A DNA stretch of 64,000 nucleotides from contig CM033403.1 of the NCBI GenBank assembly GCA_019426215.1, forward strand, positions 3,177,001-3,241,000, in the 5' to 3' direction. Below the pieces are notes generated by a model, which was not told the DNA's origin, made no database searches, and saw only the letters and a program-made list of their open reading frames with translations. Shown piece by piece: positions 23,254-35,173 of this stretch. A program made the position numbers and the translations under genes. This DNA comes from Buddleja alternifolia. Its lineage: Eukaryota; Streptophyta; Magnoliopsida; Lamiales; Scrophulariaceae. Every line of letters starts with the position of its first letter. Positions within the stretch are counted from its first letter, which is position 1.

Positions 23254-24771
23254 CTAGCGCCAATTGCCCATGTACTTAAGGCCCATTCTTCCCAGATGTC
23301 CTTCAAATACCTTTTGGCTAAGGGGTTTGGTGAGTGGGTCCGCTATGTTGTTTGTTGTGTCCACGAGCTCCATTCGCACGTCGCCTCTTCCAATGATTTC
23401 TCGTATCAATCGGAATTTCCTCAGAACATGTTTGGATTTTTGATGAGACCTCGGCTCTTTTGCTTGTGCAATAGCCCCGTTGTTATCACAGTAGACCGTT
23501 ACTAAATCCCCAACGGATGGAACGACATCCAATTCTTGGATGAAGTTCTTCATCCAAACAGCTTCTTTTGTAGCCTCATTTGCTGCAATGAATTCTGCTT
23601 CAGTGGTGGAGTCAGCTATGGTTGCTTGCTTGGAACTCTTCCAGCTAACCGCTCCGCCATTAAGCAGAAATACAAACCTAGAGACCGACTTCGAATCATC
23701 CTTGTCGGATTGAAAACTCGAATCAGTAAACCCCTCTAATTCCAATTCTCCTCGTCCGTATATCAAGAACAACTCCTTAGTTCTCCTTAGATACTTAAGG
23801 ATTGTTTTCACCGAACTCCAGTGTGCCATGCCTGGATTCGCTTGATATCGACTGCACGTACTCAATGCATAAGCTACATCGGGTCTTGTGCATATCATCC
23901 CGTACATTATACTACCTATCACAGAAGCATAGGGAGTTTTGGACATTTTCACTCTTTCTTCCTCAGTCTTTGGGCACATAGACTTGGAAAGTGTGATACT
24001 ATGTCCTATTGGCAAGAATCCCTTCTTGGACTCTTCCATCTCAAATCTTTTGAGTACGCGATCGATATATGCAGATTGGGAGAGACCTAGCATCCTACTC
24101 AATCTATCCCTATAGATCTTCATACCGAGTATGTAGGACACCTCTCCCATATCTTTCATGGAGAATTTATTAGAGAGCCATACATTAGTCGACTGCATCA
24201 TCCCTACATCATTTCCAATTAGTAGGATGTCATCGACATAAAGTATGATGAACGTGACTGTGCTCCCACTGTCTTCTTATACACACATGCCTCTTCAACA
24301 TTTTGAATGTATCCATACTCTTATATGACAGTGTCAAAATGTCTGTTCCAACTTCGAGAAGCTTGCTTAAGTCCATAGATGGACCTTTGGAGTTTACACA
24401 CTTTGTGTTTGCTCCCTTTGGATGTAAAGCCCTCTGGCTGTTGCATGTAAATCTCTTCCTCAATTTCCCCATGGAGGAATGCAGTCTTTACCTCCATCTG
24501 CCATAATTCATAATCACAATATGCAGATATTGCAAGCATAATCCTAATGGATTTCAGCATAGCCACTGGCGAGAAGGTTTCCTCATAGTCAATCCCTTGT
24601 CTTTGAGTAAATCCTTTTGCCACGAGGCGGGCCTTATAGGTAACTACCTCTACATTGACTCCAAGCTTTCGCTTGTAAACCCACTCACAGCCAATGGGCT
24701 TGATGCCCTCAGGTGGGTCAACCAAGGTCCATACCTTGTTGGAGTACATGGAGTCCATTTCGGATGTCATG
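23254..24771 (-). pseudogene. RT and RNase H of the minus-strand Copia pol
   Basis: RT N-terminal part (24321-24770): VWTLVDPPEGIKPIGCEWVY, KARLVAKGF, ETFSPVAMLKSIR, WQMEVKTAFLHG and SIYGLKQASRSW. A TAA at 24321 replaces a sense codon, and a frame change near 24260 follows. The catalytic YVDD box is at about 24230-24241 in the second frame, followed without interruption by the RT thumb and RNase H to 23254 (GFTDSSFQSDKDD, STTEAEFIAANEA, NNIADPLTKPL). The domains are complete but split, so no functional enzyme is encoded. The element would have used it to make cDNA. Confidence 0.92.
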
Positions 24772-26002
24772 ACCTCTAGACATTTTCTCTAATCAATGTC
24801 AGACATTGCACTCTTAAAACTCTTCGGATCAGAGTCTAGAGGAGGATCTTGAGTACCCTCCTCTTGCAATAGGCCTAGCCATCTTTCAGGCTCCTCTGGG
24901 GTCCTCTTTGACCTCCTCAAAGGTTGTGTGTTTTCAGTGGGTGCCTCTGATGTAGCCTCGTTGGTGTCGGGTGGGTTAATTTGTATCTCTTGACTTGATC
25001 CATTTCATGGACCTCATCAAGTTCTACAGCCTCGCTTTTTCTATTTAGAAGGTGACCCCTCTCCAAGATATTTGCGTTTCTCGAAACAAAAACCTTTTGT
25101 TCCATTGGGTTGTAGAAGTAATATCCAACAGTTTCCTTTGGATATCCTACAAAATAGTACAAATAGGACTTGGGGTCCAATTTGTCTACCACTAAATGCT
25201 TTACATAAGCAGGACACCCCCATATTCTCAAATGATTATATGAGGGCGTCTTTCCACACCAGCTTTCGTATGGGGTATTGGGCACCGTCTTGCTAGGCGA
25301 TCTATTCAACAGATAGATAGCCGTTTCAAGAGCATAGCCCCACATGGACTTAGGAACTTTAGTGAAACTCATCATGGATTGAACCATATCTAGTAATGTT
25401 TGATTCCTACGCTCGGCTACGCGGTTATGTTGAGGTGTGTCGGGCGGTGTCCACTATGAGAGAATTCCATTCTCTCTAAGATAATCAAGAAACTCGATAG
25501 ACAATTACTCTCCTCCTCCATCCGATCAAAGAGCCATAATACTTCTACCAAGTTGTTTCTCTACTTCATTTCTGAACTCCTTAAACTTCTCAAAGGATTC
25601 AAATTTATATCTCATAAGATATAAGTAACCATACCGTGAATAATCATCGGTAAAAGTTATGAAGTAGCTTTGGCCACCATGAGTGCTCACACTCATTGGC
25701 CCACACACGTCCATATGGACCAAGTCCAATGGTTTTGTGGCTCATTCCGCTTTTCTCGATAACGGTAACTTGGTCATTTTTCCTTTAAGACATGATTCGC
25801 AACTTGACAATTCATCTAAGTCATTTACACCTAAATGTTTTGCCAATGTTCGAATTCTTTCTTTGGAAATATGTCCAAGTCTTTCGTGCCACATTTGTGC
25901 GTTTACTTGATTATCTTGTTTACGTTTGTTACTTTGTTGAATATTGAGATTGGAAATTATTGGGGATATAGTATACATTCCATTTTTCATTTTCGATTCC
26001 AT
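24772..26002 (-). pseudogene. Integrase of the minus-strand Copia pol
   Basis: Zinc module WHERLGHIS ... CESCLKGK (about 25760-25900), then the DDE core: DLVHMDVCGP carries the first Asp, SDGGGE the second (preceded by a TGA where Arg is usual) and AERRNQTLL the Glu. The C-terminal part gives IWGCPAYVK and KSYLYYFVGYPKETVGYYFY. In-frame stops occur at about 25742, 25526 and 25509, and one more within the HS-WTPP motif near 25455. Most can be explained by single C-to-T or G-to-A changes, a pattern expected from methylated-cytosine decay. A frame change separates it from RT near 24910. Confidence 0.9.
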
Positions 26003-26017
26003 AATAAGAGACGATTC

Positions 26018-27136
26018 CTAAAACAAAAGCAAACTTTTATTACGAATCTCAAAACAATATCCTTCTCTATCCAAAACTGAAATTGAGATAATATTTCTTA
26101 TTGTTTCAGGAACAAAATAAACGAAATGTAAAACTAATTTCCTATCTCCTAACTCTAAGTAGATCATCCCCACGGCTTTGGCAACAACCAATGCTCCATT
26201 CCCCATCCGCAGGGTCATGTCTCCTCTACTTAGCTCCTTGGTTCTTTTCATCACCTGCAAATCATTGCAGATATGAACACCGCATCCAGTGTCAAAAACC
26301 CAAGAAGAATCGTTAACAGTGAAGTTAACTTCAACAAAGAACATACCTTGAGCCGGAGGCTCTTCACAGTTCCTTTGCCAGTGCCCAACTTTCCCACATT
26401 TATGGCACTTATCAGACTTCTCAAACTTTGGCTTCTTTAACTTTTTCACACCACCATTACCTTTCAGCTTCTTAGTCTTATTCTTCTTCTTGTTGCCCTT
26501 CTTGGCTTTTGACGAGGAATTCATAAGAAGCACCGGTTTGTTCTTCTTGATGGTGTTTTCAGCAGTTATCAACATGTTCAACAATTCATTCAATGAAGCA
26601 TTCAAGTTGTTCATGTTGAAATTGATGACGAATTGATCATATGACTTTGGGAGAGATTGAAGCACAAGGTCGACACAAAGGTCTCCGTCGAGTAGCACAT
26701 CCAAATCATTCATCTCATGAATCAATTGGATCATTTTAAGGATGTGCTCACTCACAGACGCCCCTTCATTCATCCTTGCTCCAAATAGTTATTTTGATAT
26801 AGCATATCGTTCTCTCCTAGTCCTAGTACCGTAATGCTCTTCTAAGTGGTCGATGATTTCCTTTGCCATCATCATATTTTCATGTTGATTTTGCAACTCA
26901 TTTGACATAGAAGTCATGATGATGCATCTAGCTTGGATGTTATCATCCGACCACAGCTTTGCGTACTCTCTATCCTCATCATTGCTTTCATCGTTAATCT
27001 CCGGCTGTATAGCCGTCAGGATATAATCCTTCTTTTCATATTGAAGAACGATTTTGAGGTTGCTAAGCCAGTTCGAAAAGTTTGGTCCGTTGAGTTTGTT
27101 GGTTTCAAGAATTGTATAAAGAGGATTTTTAGCCAT
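26018..27136 (-). pseudogene. gag and protease of the minus-strand Copia element
   Basis: ATG at 27136 gives MAKNPLYTILETNKLNGPNF, a standard Copia gag start (LNGxNFxxW). A TAA at 26789 interrupts the frame after YAISK, and it continues in the same frame through SVSEHILKMIQLIHEMNDL and a Lys-rich stretch to a zinc knuckle, CHKCGKVGHWQRNC. The protease follows as FDTGCGVHICND, with a proper D-T-G. A TAG at 26018 separates this from integrase, still in frame. Only two nonsense codons are needed to explain the break in gag-protease. Confidence 0.93.
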
Positions 27137-27316
27137 TTTCGTTTATCTACAAAAATGCATAACAGACAATTAATAACGGATTTTCAAATAAAGTCCTTAT
27201 ACAATTTGGTTTTTAATTGTACAAGACTCCCACTATTTTTCTCAAATCACACCACCTTCTTGACATGATTCGAAGAAACGTTAGTTTCTTTAGTGGGCTT
27301 AAGATCTATTCTCACT

Positions 27317-27633
27317 TCATCATATGCCCCATTTTCTGAGCTAACATACGATGATTTTAAATAGTAGCCTTACCGGACCTTCTATCTTTATAGATAGTTC
27401 TCAAGATGGTTTTCCTCATCTCCCACATGTGCCCCATTTTTTGAGCTAACACATGAGGGACGATGTTAGGCTCGACCCATCAAATATCCCATGTATAACC
27501 ATCAATTTCATTGCCCCCATTTTTTGAGCAAAGCAATGAAACCAACCGATTTCCACGGGGCACCGTAGTGCTTAGTAAACACTCACAGCCTACCTCGGAT
27601 CCAATCCACCCCATTTTCTGAGCAAAAGGATTG
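27317..27633 (-). other. Array of four hairpins with a common 18-nt loop
   Basis: Plus-strand loops: 27327-27344 CCCCATTTTCTGAGCTAA, 27432-27449 CCCCATTTTTTGAGCTAA, 27515-27532 CCCCATTTTTTGAGCAAA, 27609-27626 CCCCATTTTCTGAGCAAA. Each is exactly 18 nt. Stems: 27317-27326/27345-27354 (10 pairs, one a U-G wobble in the element-sense RNA), 27421-27431/27450-27460 (10 pairs and one U-U), 27506-27514/27533-27541 (9 perfect pairs), 27602-27608/27627-27633 (6 pairs and one U-U). The stems share no sequence with each other. The element-sense loop is UUWGCUCARAAAAUGGGG. Loop starts are spaced 105, 83 and 94 nt apart. Confidence 0.85.
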
Positions 27634-28285
27634 AACCTTTAGCGGCGTTACACATGGTGAATACTTATGATGGAAGGCATGATAATAGAATTCCATTCTT
27701 ACTATCACATAAGCCTAATATTTTCGTAGGAGGGAATTATAACATGCTTATTGGGGGGGTCTCATCAGATTTAATTATCTTGTTTTAATTATCTATCCTA
27801 TGCATGCATTACATCACATAATCATCATAGAAAGATAAATAAAACATCCACAAAGCGGTAAAATTGAGGATGAACCACCTCGAGCCCTAACCTAGTAACC
27901 CACTCGAACCATAGAATACCAAAAATACCAATTACATAGAATACCAAAAACTACTAATCTACTATACGGAAAAGTAAAGAGCCAAACCGGCTATTATTTA
28001 CAACTCTTGAATAATTACATACATAGAAAACCAATACTACGACTAGGCTCGTGGTTCATCCCCTTGTCACATAAACATGCCAAGCAACAAACATACATGT
28101 GATAAAGAAAATTTTACCCATTCATCATTCAAACTAGATTGCAAATATCATTGGGATAAGTTCGATATTGATTTCGAAAACCTTTCTCAGAGTTTACAAG
28201 TCTAAAACATCATAGATAAGGTCTTTTGGGTCACCCACCTCCAGAAAGTACGAAGAAAGGAAAAAAAATTATTTAACTTTCTGTT

Positions 28286-28305
28286 GACCACGCTTGGGCG
28301 TGGTC
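28286..28305. other. Perfect GC-rich hairpin in the Copia leader
   Basis: GACCACGC-TTGG-GCGTGGTC: an 8-bp perfect stem with a 4-nt loop. It lies in a GC-rich island (28282-28345) that also contains CCTGGGCGCCGCG, within otherwise AT-rich leader sequence. Confidence 0.8.
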
Positions 28306-28730
28306 GGTTACCCCACGCCTGGGCGCCGCGTGCAGCAGCTGTTGCTGTTTGCAATTTTCAAATCAGTTTTTCGCACGTTCATGATTCTTTCGAGTTTCGA
28401 TTCACGAATCTGAATTCTCCTAAGGTCTGAGTTTTATTACTTCAGGATGAAACCTTCGGTTCAACCATCTCGCAACACCCCACCAAAGGTGATTTCATAA
28501 AACTAGATCAAAACTTTTGAAAAACAATCATATACCCAAATTTCAGATTTCATGGTTTTTAAAACCAATGACTTTTAAATATTAAAATCATAAAAATCAA
28601 ACAACATCCCAAATCAAAATCAATCCTAGTCTAACATTGAACATATTGATTATCATGCTTTCGATTTTACAATTAAAACGTAAAAACAAACATGCATAAT
28701 CACATAAAAATTCGATCGAGCCAAACCATG

Positions 28731-28742
28731 GCTCTGATACCA
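28731..28742 (-). other. Primer binding site, initiator tRNA-Met
   Basis: The minus strand reads TGGTATCAGAGC, four bases after the LTR end (…GAGTCAACCCA). This fixes the element's orientation. Confidence 0.95.
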
Positions 28743-28746
28743 CTAT

Positions 28747-30916
28747 TGGGTTGACTCATTCCCTCGGGTGGCTCGTGACAGCGGAAATTAAAATTTTACA
28801 AAAAGTAAACGTACAACCACCTGAAAATAGGAATATGGAGTTGGTTCGATCGAATTTAATAAAGAGGTAAACGAAATTATACCTTTCGAAAATTTTGTTT
28901 CACCTCGTACTTTGGATCTCAGCAACCCTGTGGTTCAAATCCACACAATTTCCCTTGGGTGAGAAATTGCCTGTCCTCTTTTCGTATCTCCCGGTTTAGA
29001 ATGCTCCAAGCGTCGCACCTCTAAGATGTATACACACCTCGTTCAAGTCACCAATCGTCTTGCCTTGCGTGCTAGACAACAAAATGACTCTAAGCTTAAC
29101 TTAGGCTTGATTATGTGAAGGGTAGGAATATTTTCTAAGTCGTTTAATTCAACACATGAATAGAACGACGTCTTGTTGGAAAGGGAGAAGAGGTGGCCGA
29201 TTTTTAGGTCTAAGAGGGGGGGCGGATTTTCCAGCTATTATGATTATTTATTTTAGTCTCCTTCATCTCTTATTTATAGGTGAAGATTACCTAGTGTCCA
29301 ATTAGTAAAAGGAAACTTCATTTCTCCTAAACTCTCTAGTAATCCTCATCCTATAAGGTGATAAGTCAAACAACTTATCAATGATGAAGACTTGGAGGAG
29401 GGGAAAACTCTTTTCCTCCTCCACCACATGAGAAAGACGCCCCCTTCCCTTTTTAACTCATAAAATCGGTCAACACAAGTCAATTGGATTTAGGATTTAA
29501 TTTTAACTTCTCAATTTAATTATAGGCTCAACCCATCAATTAAATACAAGTCAAATTAAATCCAACCAACTAATTCCAGCATTTATTTATTTAACTTGGG
29601 CTCCATCCAATTAAATAAAATACTTGGACTCTACTAAGTCCATTAATTTAATTAATTCTACAAGATTAATTAAAAAGAGTAAAACTAATTGAATCCTTCG
29701 ATTAATTTATATTCCATATTAGGAAAGTACTACACTTTCCTAATCCCTCAATTTCCTCGAAATTGATTAATCACATCTATTCAAGCAGTGACTCTCTCGA
29801 GTTAGTGTGTGACCCCTTAGGCTCGTTTCTATCTAGTAGTAAGTACACCTTCCCACAGTGCTAGTATACTTTCCTAAAATGGAAAGTACTAGATTAAATC
29901 AATCCTTGATTTAATAAAGCCTCGAATTAGTCACCAAGCTAATTCTCGGCATTTACAAATCGCGGTTGCCCACCTAGCATAAGGTCCCGAAGACCTAGAT
30001 AAAACAAAAGTAAAGATACGCCTTTTGCGATCTTGATCCTCACATAAGTAAGATCCCTCTATCTAATCTCCCGATTGAATCTAGAGCAGTGGCTAAGGTC
30101 GAAGCTCTATTAATTCAATACTATGTTTCCCACGTTATGTGAAATCGAGTTCGACTATCTAAACGAGGAAACCCTATGCCTCTTTAGATATCATACTTCA
30201 GCCGAAGATTCCTTAAGTCGATTCACTATGTAACCATAGGAGATTAACCGACTGGCTAATGGCAGAGATAGATTCCTTTTGATTCTCACATGCCTTACTA
30301 TGTAAGGCGTGCATATCTAAGTTTGCCCATATTCAATCATCTAAAGTGATCGTGTAACAAATCAAGTACATGCACGGTTATGCATAAGACATCCAAAGGA
30401 ATCTTAGGTCCATAAGGATTACTCTATTACTACAAGACCACTGGAAATTCCACATTCGACTAGGAATCCATTTTAGGAACTTCCATGGGGTATGTTCAGT
30501 TCGCCCATTACCACAATGGCAACCCTCATATATGCATTGGCTTTCACCGTGCCAGTATCTATGGAACGAGATACACTTCTCCCAAAGTATGCATCATATG
30601 AGCAAGTCTTTTCGGTTGCATCGATATCCCTTTATCTCGATGAACCCTTTTACTACTTGGAACAATGTTTAAAGATCACAGCCTTCGAGACATATTCCAT
30701 CATTGCCACACCCAATGTGCAATGATGTCCCATAGCTATGTGTGATCCTTCGGGACTTTATTCTAAGCCAAAGTAAAAACTAATTTAAGAATAAAGACAT
30801 GCCACACATATAAAAAGAGATTGACTTTATTTATAAGAAAACGATTGTTCAAATCTAGAGTTACTATTACAAAGAATGGCGCCCAATAATTGGTGCGCCG
30901 GGTACTAACTCTAACA
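28747..30916 (-). repeat. 5' LTR of the minus-strand Copia element
   Basis: Plus-strand ends are TGGGTTGACTC and ACTCTAACA. It is 2,170 bp against 2,143 bp for the partner. The size difference is mainly the stretch around 30221-30248 that is missing from the left LTR. The TATA-like CTATAAATAAG (minus) is at about 29269-29279. Confidence 0.93.
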
Positions 30917-30921
30917 CTAAG

Positions 30922-31828
30922 CACACTAAAAACCACCATTCGCCTTTATTTCATAAGCCACGACTACCACCTTCCAGCCTAAAAGAAAAACAATGTCTTG
31001 CACCCAATCAAGAGAGTTTTGAACTTCATATCATTTGACTTGAATTTGGGTAGTCACCTTGTTTCGATTTGAATGTATATGAGTTGGATAGTGATGTTTT
31101 TGGTTATGATGGAAAATTTTGAGGTTTGTTAAAAAAATAGGGATGAAATGAAAAAAGAAATATTGAGCACGAGCTAAATAGTGGAGAGAGTTATTAAAAA
31201 CAAAGGAAAGCTCTCGACTAGGCTTTGATTTTGGCTCCAGTTTGGATCGTTTGGGTCTGGAATTGTTGTACAACCCGATATAAAAAGAAACAAGTTTGGG
31301 TGTTGTAAGTTGAAAGGCAAAATAGAGTGAAAAAGGAATAAGTGATAAGTTGTGAAAGTTTTTGTAGTCTATTTGCTAATTTAGATCGTTGATTTTGAGT
31401 TATAGGATCTCTTGAATTAGTCACTTTATCCATATTTCCCAATCCTAGCCATCACCTAGTCTTACGTTACAAGCCGGAAAGACCTTTTGATTGTGACTTT
31501 TGCACTTTGTACACACTGATAGATTAACAAATGTTGAATTGTTTCAATGTCTTTACTTTCCAATTGATTTGCATAATCTTGTCTAAAGTGTGCTCTTGAC
31601 ATGAATATGGATGTGGGAGTTCATGATTTAGGGATAGAAACTAAGATTTTGTGAGATTTTCAAATTGTTGAATGTTCAAAGCATCGTGTAGCTTTTCATA
31701 ATCATTTTTGAAGGTATAATGCTTGCTTTTGTGTGTATGAGATTGCAAAAGAAAAACCATTTTGAGCCTTCATGTGTATGCTTGATTCTATTTGATCGAG
31801 GACGATCAATGCTAAGTTTGGGGGTAGT
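30922..31828 (+). other. 3' untranslated part of the Tat/Athila-like element, second segment
   Basis: Resumes after the Copia insertion (…GTGTG-CTAAG-CACACTAAAA). It is non-coding and ends in a purine tract, CTAAGTTTGGGGGTAG (31812-31827), immediately before the LTR. Short open frames on either strand show no recognisable domain. Confidence 0.6.
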
Positions 31829-33460
31829 TGATATAGGTTATTTTTACACAAGTTTTCCCCCGTTTATCGACTTGGTTTTGATTGTTTCCTTGATAATTTG
31901 ATCGCATATGATGATTTGGCCCTTGTTTTCTCATATGTTCTAGAATAACATAACATTTGGAGGAAAAGAATAAGGATTGAAGGTAAATCATGAATAAAGA
32001 TACAACACAAGGAAAAATGTTGTGTGCGCAGTGCTAGAGTTTATGGAATCGATTTCTCTACCCATGTCCAAATTACACACTTGGTATACCAATGGAAGTA
32101 TTAGAGGCAAAGGTACATTTCTTATGCTGAAGACAAAGATCAGATATGTAGGAAAGGAAGTGAAAAAGGCATCGGAAGAGACGTCTTACGATGAAGTTTT
32201 CTCATTCAGTGACTTGTGAGATAGTTTTATTATCCTTAACGTTTGATTTTGGACTTTGTGTCTTCTTGAGAGTTGTATATCTTTGTTTTCGGATTCAATA
32301 GCAACTTTAATCAGCTTATTTCGACTTCGGTAGAGAACGTTATGCAAATATTACCAAAACTGCCCAGAGCAGCAGGGGATGAACGCCGCGGCGTTTCGAA
32401 GCAGAAAGGTGACTGTCGTGGTGTTCACCACCCAATGCCTCGGTGTTCGAGGCAGTGGCTTGGCCTATAAATACCTCTTTTAGTCATTTTTTACTCTAAC
32501 TTACCTCATATAGCAGCAGCCACACCAAAAGAGAGGGAGAGAGAGCTTGGGAGAGAAGATTGAAGGTCAAAACGTCTCCTTGAAGGAACAGATTAGTGAG
32601 AAGAGAGAGAATTCAACGAGGAATCCACATCTCTACAAGAATTAGGGAGTTTTTACATCTTTATTTCTTGAATTTGTTCAAACCTCCTATGACTTGTATG
32701 ATTCATATTTGCACTTTTGACATGAATATGAGCTAACTTGTTTGATTGAGGCCATGGATAGGCCATTTATGTTATTTTGATTGTTGTTTTATTGGTGTTT
32801 AATGGATTAATTTTGGTTTTAGCTATGTACTCAATATTTGATCTCAATGCTACATTTGCTTGATCACCAAGTGTTCAATAAAATGCCTAGGTTAGAGATC
32901 GAGAGATAATAACCTAGGGAAGATATAAACATTGAATACCCTATAGTTAAACCAACTAGAGATAGACTCGGTTTCTTTAGGTGGCTTTCCATTTAACGTG
33001 GGGAATTCCTAGACATTAAATGCATCTTCATTAATTAGGTTTTCATATAGAGATATATAGGAAATCGTTAACAAAGGTAGGGTTGCATGCCAAGAGATTG
33101 GTTAGTACATACGTTATGGAATTTCGCCTTAGCTAAATCAATCTAATAATCCAATAGAACCTAATTCACAATTGAAATGCATAATTGGTTGAACCATTTG
33201 CCTTGATCGCTTCTCTCTATTGCTTTCTCCCGTTGTTTGGTTTGAAGTTGCCTTAGTTTATTTTCTTGTTTTTGATAATTAGTTTAAACTAACCTCTTAT
33301 CGACCGACCTAATTTAGAATTGAGTAATATAGTGGTCTTGGTACTTAGATTATAGTTGTCCCTGCGGATACGATAACCCCGGACTTAAATATCCACTTTA
33401 CTACTTAGGCGATCTAGTTCTCTTGCTAGGATTTTGTCGTGTCATGTATTCGAACACGGA
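31829..33460 (+). repeat. 3' LTR of a Tat/Athila-like Ty3 element
   Basis: Starts TGATATAGGTTATTTTTACA after the purine tract. A TATA box, TATAAATA, is at 32466-32473, downstream of a GC-rich stretch (GAACGCCGCGGCGTTTCG, about 32380). The far end carries TGTCCCTGCGGATACGATAA and CTTGCTAGGATTTTGTCGTG, which I recognise from LTR ends of this group. The right boundary is not sharp; 33460 is an estimate, and nothing identifiable lies between it and 33536. Confidence 0.6.
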
Positions 33461-34157
33461 TCATAGTAATCCGATCACATGGGTTTTTACTCTGTGACTG
33501 CCAATGATTGGATTATTGATTATGATGGTATGCATGTGTCACACACCCCGACCCGTACATGTAACTCAGATAAGCCACACGGTCAGTCCGAGGGGCGATG
33601 ACCCATTTTCTTCCTTTGAAATGTTATGGTTTTCGAAAAAATAGAATATATCCATTTTAAAAGAAAAGAAAATCAATTTTTTTTATATACATCAAAACCC
33701 AGTACTTTCATTCCTGTATTAACATACTTATGTTTACAAAACCATAACAGAGCGGTTATACAAATCAACATCAGAGTACAAAAGTGCTCGAAGTATGGCA
33801 TATGAACATAGCTCTGTCTGACCGCTCTGGAGACTTGAGCAACCTTCACATATAAACATGATCATCACCTGCATCATAAGAACCTAATGAGCTAATGGCT
33901 CAGTAAGAAGAAGCTCATATTTTTAAAAGCAACGTTTCACATATCACATACGACAGTCAATAATGCATAGTTCAGTTAAAACTTTTCTTTTTCCTTTTTA
34001 TCCTTTGCTTTTGGGTACCCTCGAAGTGTGGTATTCGACTGATAGTGATAGGCGTCCGTTTTCGGAACCTGTTCATAATAATTGGCCAATGAAAGAGGCA
34101 TCACGGGGTTCTCATAACCGACCATTCGGCCCTATGATATTAACTGCTGGCTCTCTC

Positions 34158-34320
34158 GTACATCGTGGTTTTATCTATCTTGGCTTTTGCACCTCAAGGT
34201 ATTCACCAGCTGTACATCGTGGTTTTATTTATCTTGGCTTTTACACCTCAAGGTATTCACCCCCAGGCCATCGTGGCTTTATCTATCTTGGCTTTTACAC
34301 CTCAAGGTATTCACCACCAG
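34158..34320. repeat. Three tandem copies of a 60-bp unit inside the LTR
   Basis: The unit contains CATCGTGGTTTTATCTATCT followed by TGGCTTTTACACCTCAAGGT and ATTCACC. The three overlapping periodic frames at 33963-34465 are products of this repeat. Confidence 0.9.
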
Positions 34321-35173
34321 TCTTTTGGGTCCGCCGGTCCCACCCGTGTCCGGTGCCTACCCGACCATCAACCAAATACCATACCTCCCTTTTTCAAATC
34401 ATTTTCTTTACGTGTGCATCAGCATCATGCATCATGATCATATATACACAATAAACAAGAAATAACATTCATTCCCGAGTAATCATCTTAAAACATCATA
34501 AACATATATACGTCAACACTTCACACAATAGGCAAGTAATAACATTAATTTCCAAACAATTATCTTAAAACATCATAAACATGCATAATATGGTCCTTAT
34601 GAAGCAGTAAACGAACTTCAACTTACCTTAAGTCCATTGTAATGAACTAGAAAAGGTGACGCTACCGAAGCTAGCTAATAATACTTTTTCCTAATCTTAG
34701 GTGTACAATAACCTGTAAAAAGGGGTATATAACATACCTAAATACAATCCTCTATAATTATTCCAAATTCACCGATTAAATTGAAGAAACAATCAGTAAA
34801 AGACTTACTTGTAACGGCCACGTCGATTTGCCTAGCTCCCTTTACCTATTACTCTTCATTTCCTATTTTTCCTTGAATTTTTTCCTCTCTTTTCTTTCTT
34901 TCTTTCTTCTCTGGTTTTTCTTTCTTTTTCTTACCTTTTTCTCTCCATTTGTTTTCGTCCAGAAACCTTTAAAAAGGTTAAGGCGGTTTGCAAAAACTTA
35001 GTTGAGAAGTTTAGTTATGAATAATATTATTATATTCAATGAATTATTTGTAGCTGCTAGCTTAATACATGTTATACGTTTGTGCCTTATATTTTCTATG
35101 TGTCACATATTTACATTCATCGTGACATATAAATGACACGTAAGTAGCACGTAGGCCATGAGATATTGACCCG

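Larger units (their letters stand above)
27137..28730 (-). other. Long structured 5' leader of the minus-strand Copia element
   Basis: About 1.6 kb between the PBS and the gag ATG with no substantial ORF on the element strand. It holds four hairpins with a shared 18-nt loop (27317-27633), a longer-range pairing (27868-27878 with 28050-28060, plus CGAGCC with GGCTCG) and a GC-rich section with an 8-bp perfect hairpin (28286-28305). Leaders of retroelements carry packaging, dimerisation and translation signals, so these structures are likely to act on the element RNA. Confidence 0.75.
21097..30916 (-). mobile_element. Complete Copia LTR retrotransposon, minus orientation
   Basis: LTRs of about 2.14 and 2.17 kb in direct orientation, flanked by the 5-bp duplication CTAAG (21092-21096 and 30917-30921). 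In minus orientation the order is 5' LTR (28747-30916), initiator-Met PBS (28731-28742), a 1.6-kb leader, gag, protease, integrase, RT, RNase H, a purine tract and the 3' LTR (21097-23239). This order of integrase before RT defines Copia. Coding is interrupted by many nonsense codons and a few frameshifts. The LTRs differ by point changes and by a block of about 28 bp (30221-30248) absent from the left LTR. The long, structured leader is unusual and is described separately. Confidence 0.95.

Noticed and set aside
27328..27633. CRISPR-like array (similar words at about 100-nt spacing)
   Set aside because: Plant nuclear retroelement leader; the shared words are hairpin loops with paired flanks, not repeats separated by unique spacers.
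34158..34465. Three overlapping periodic ORFs
   Set aside because: They are products of a 60-bp tandem repeat in the chromovirus LTR; 60 is divisible by three, so all frames stay open.
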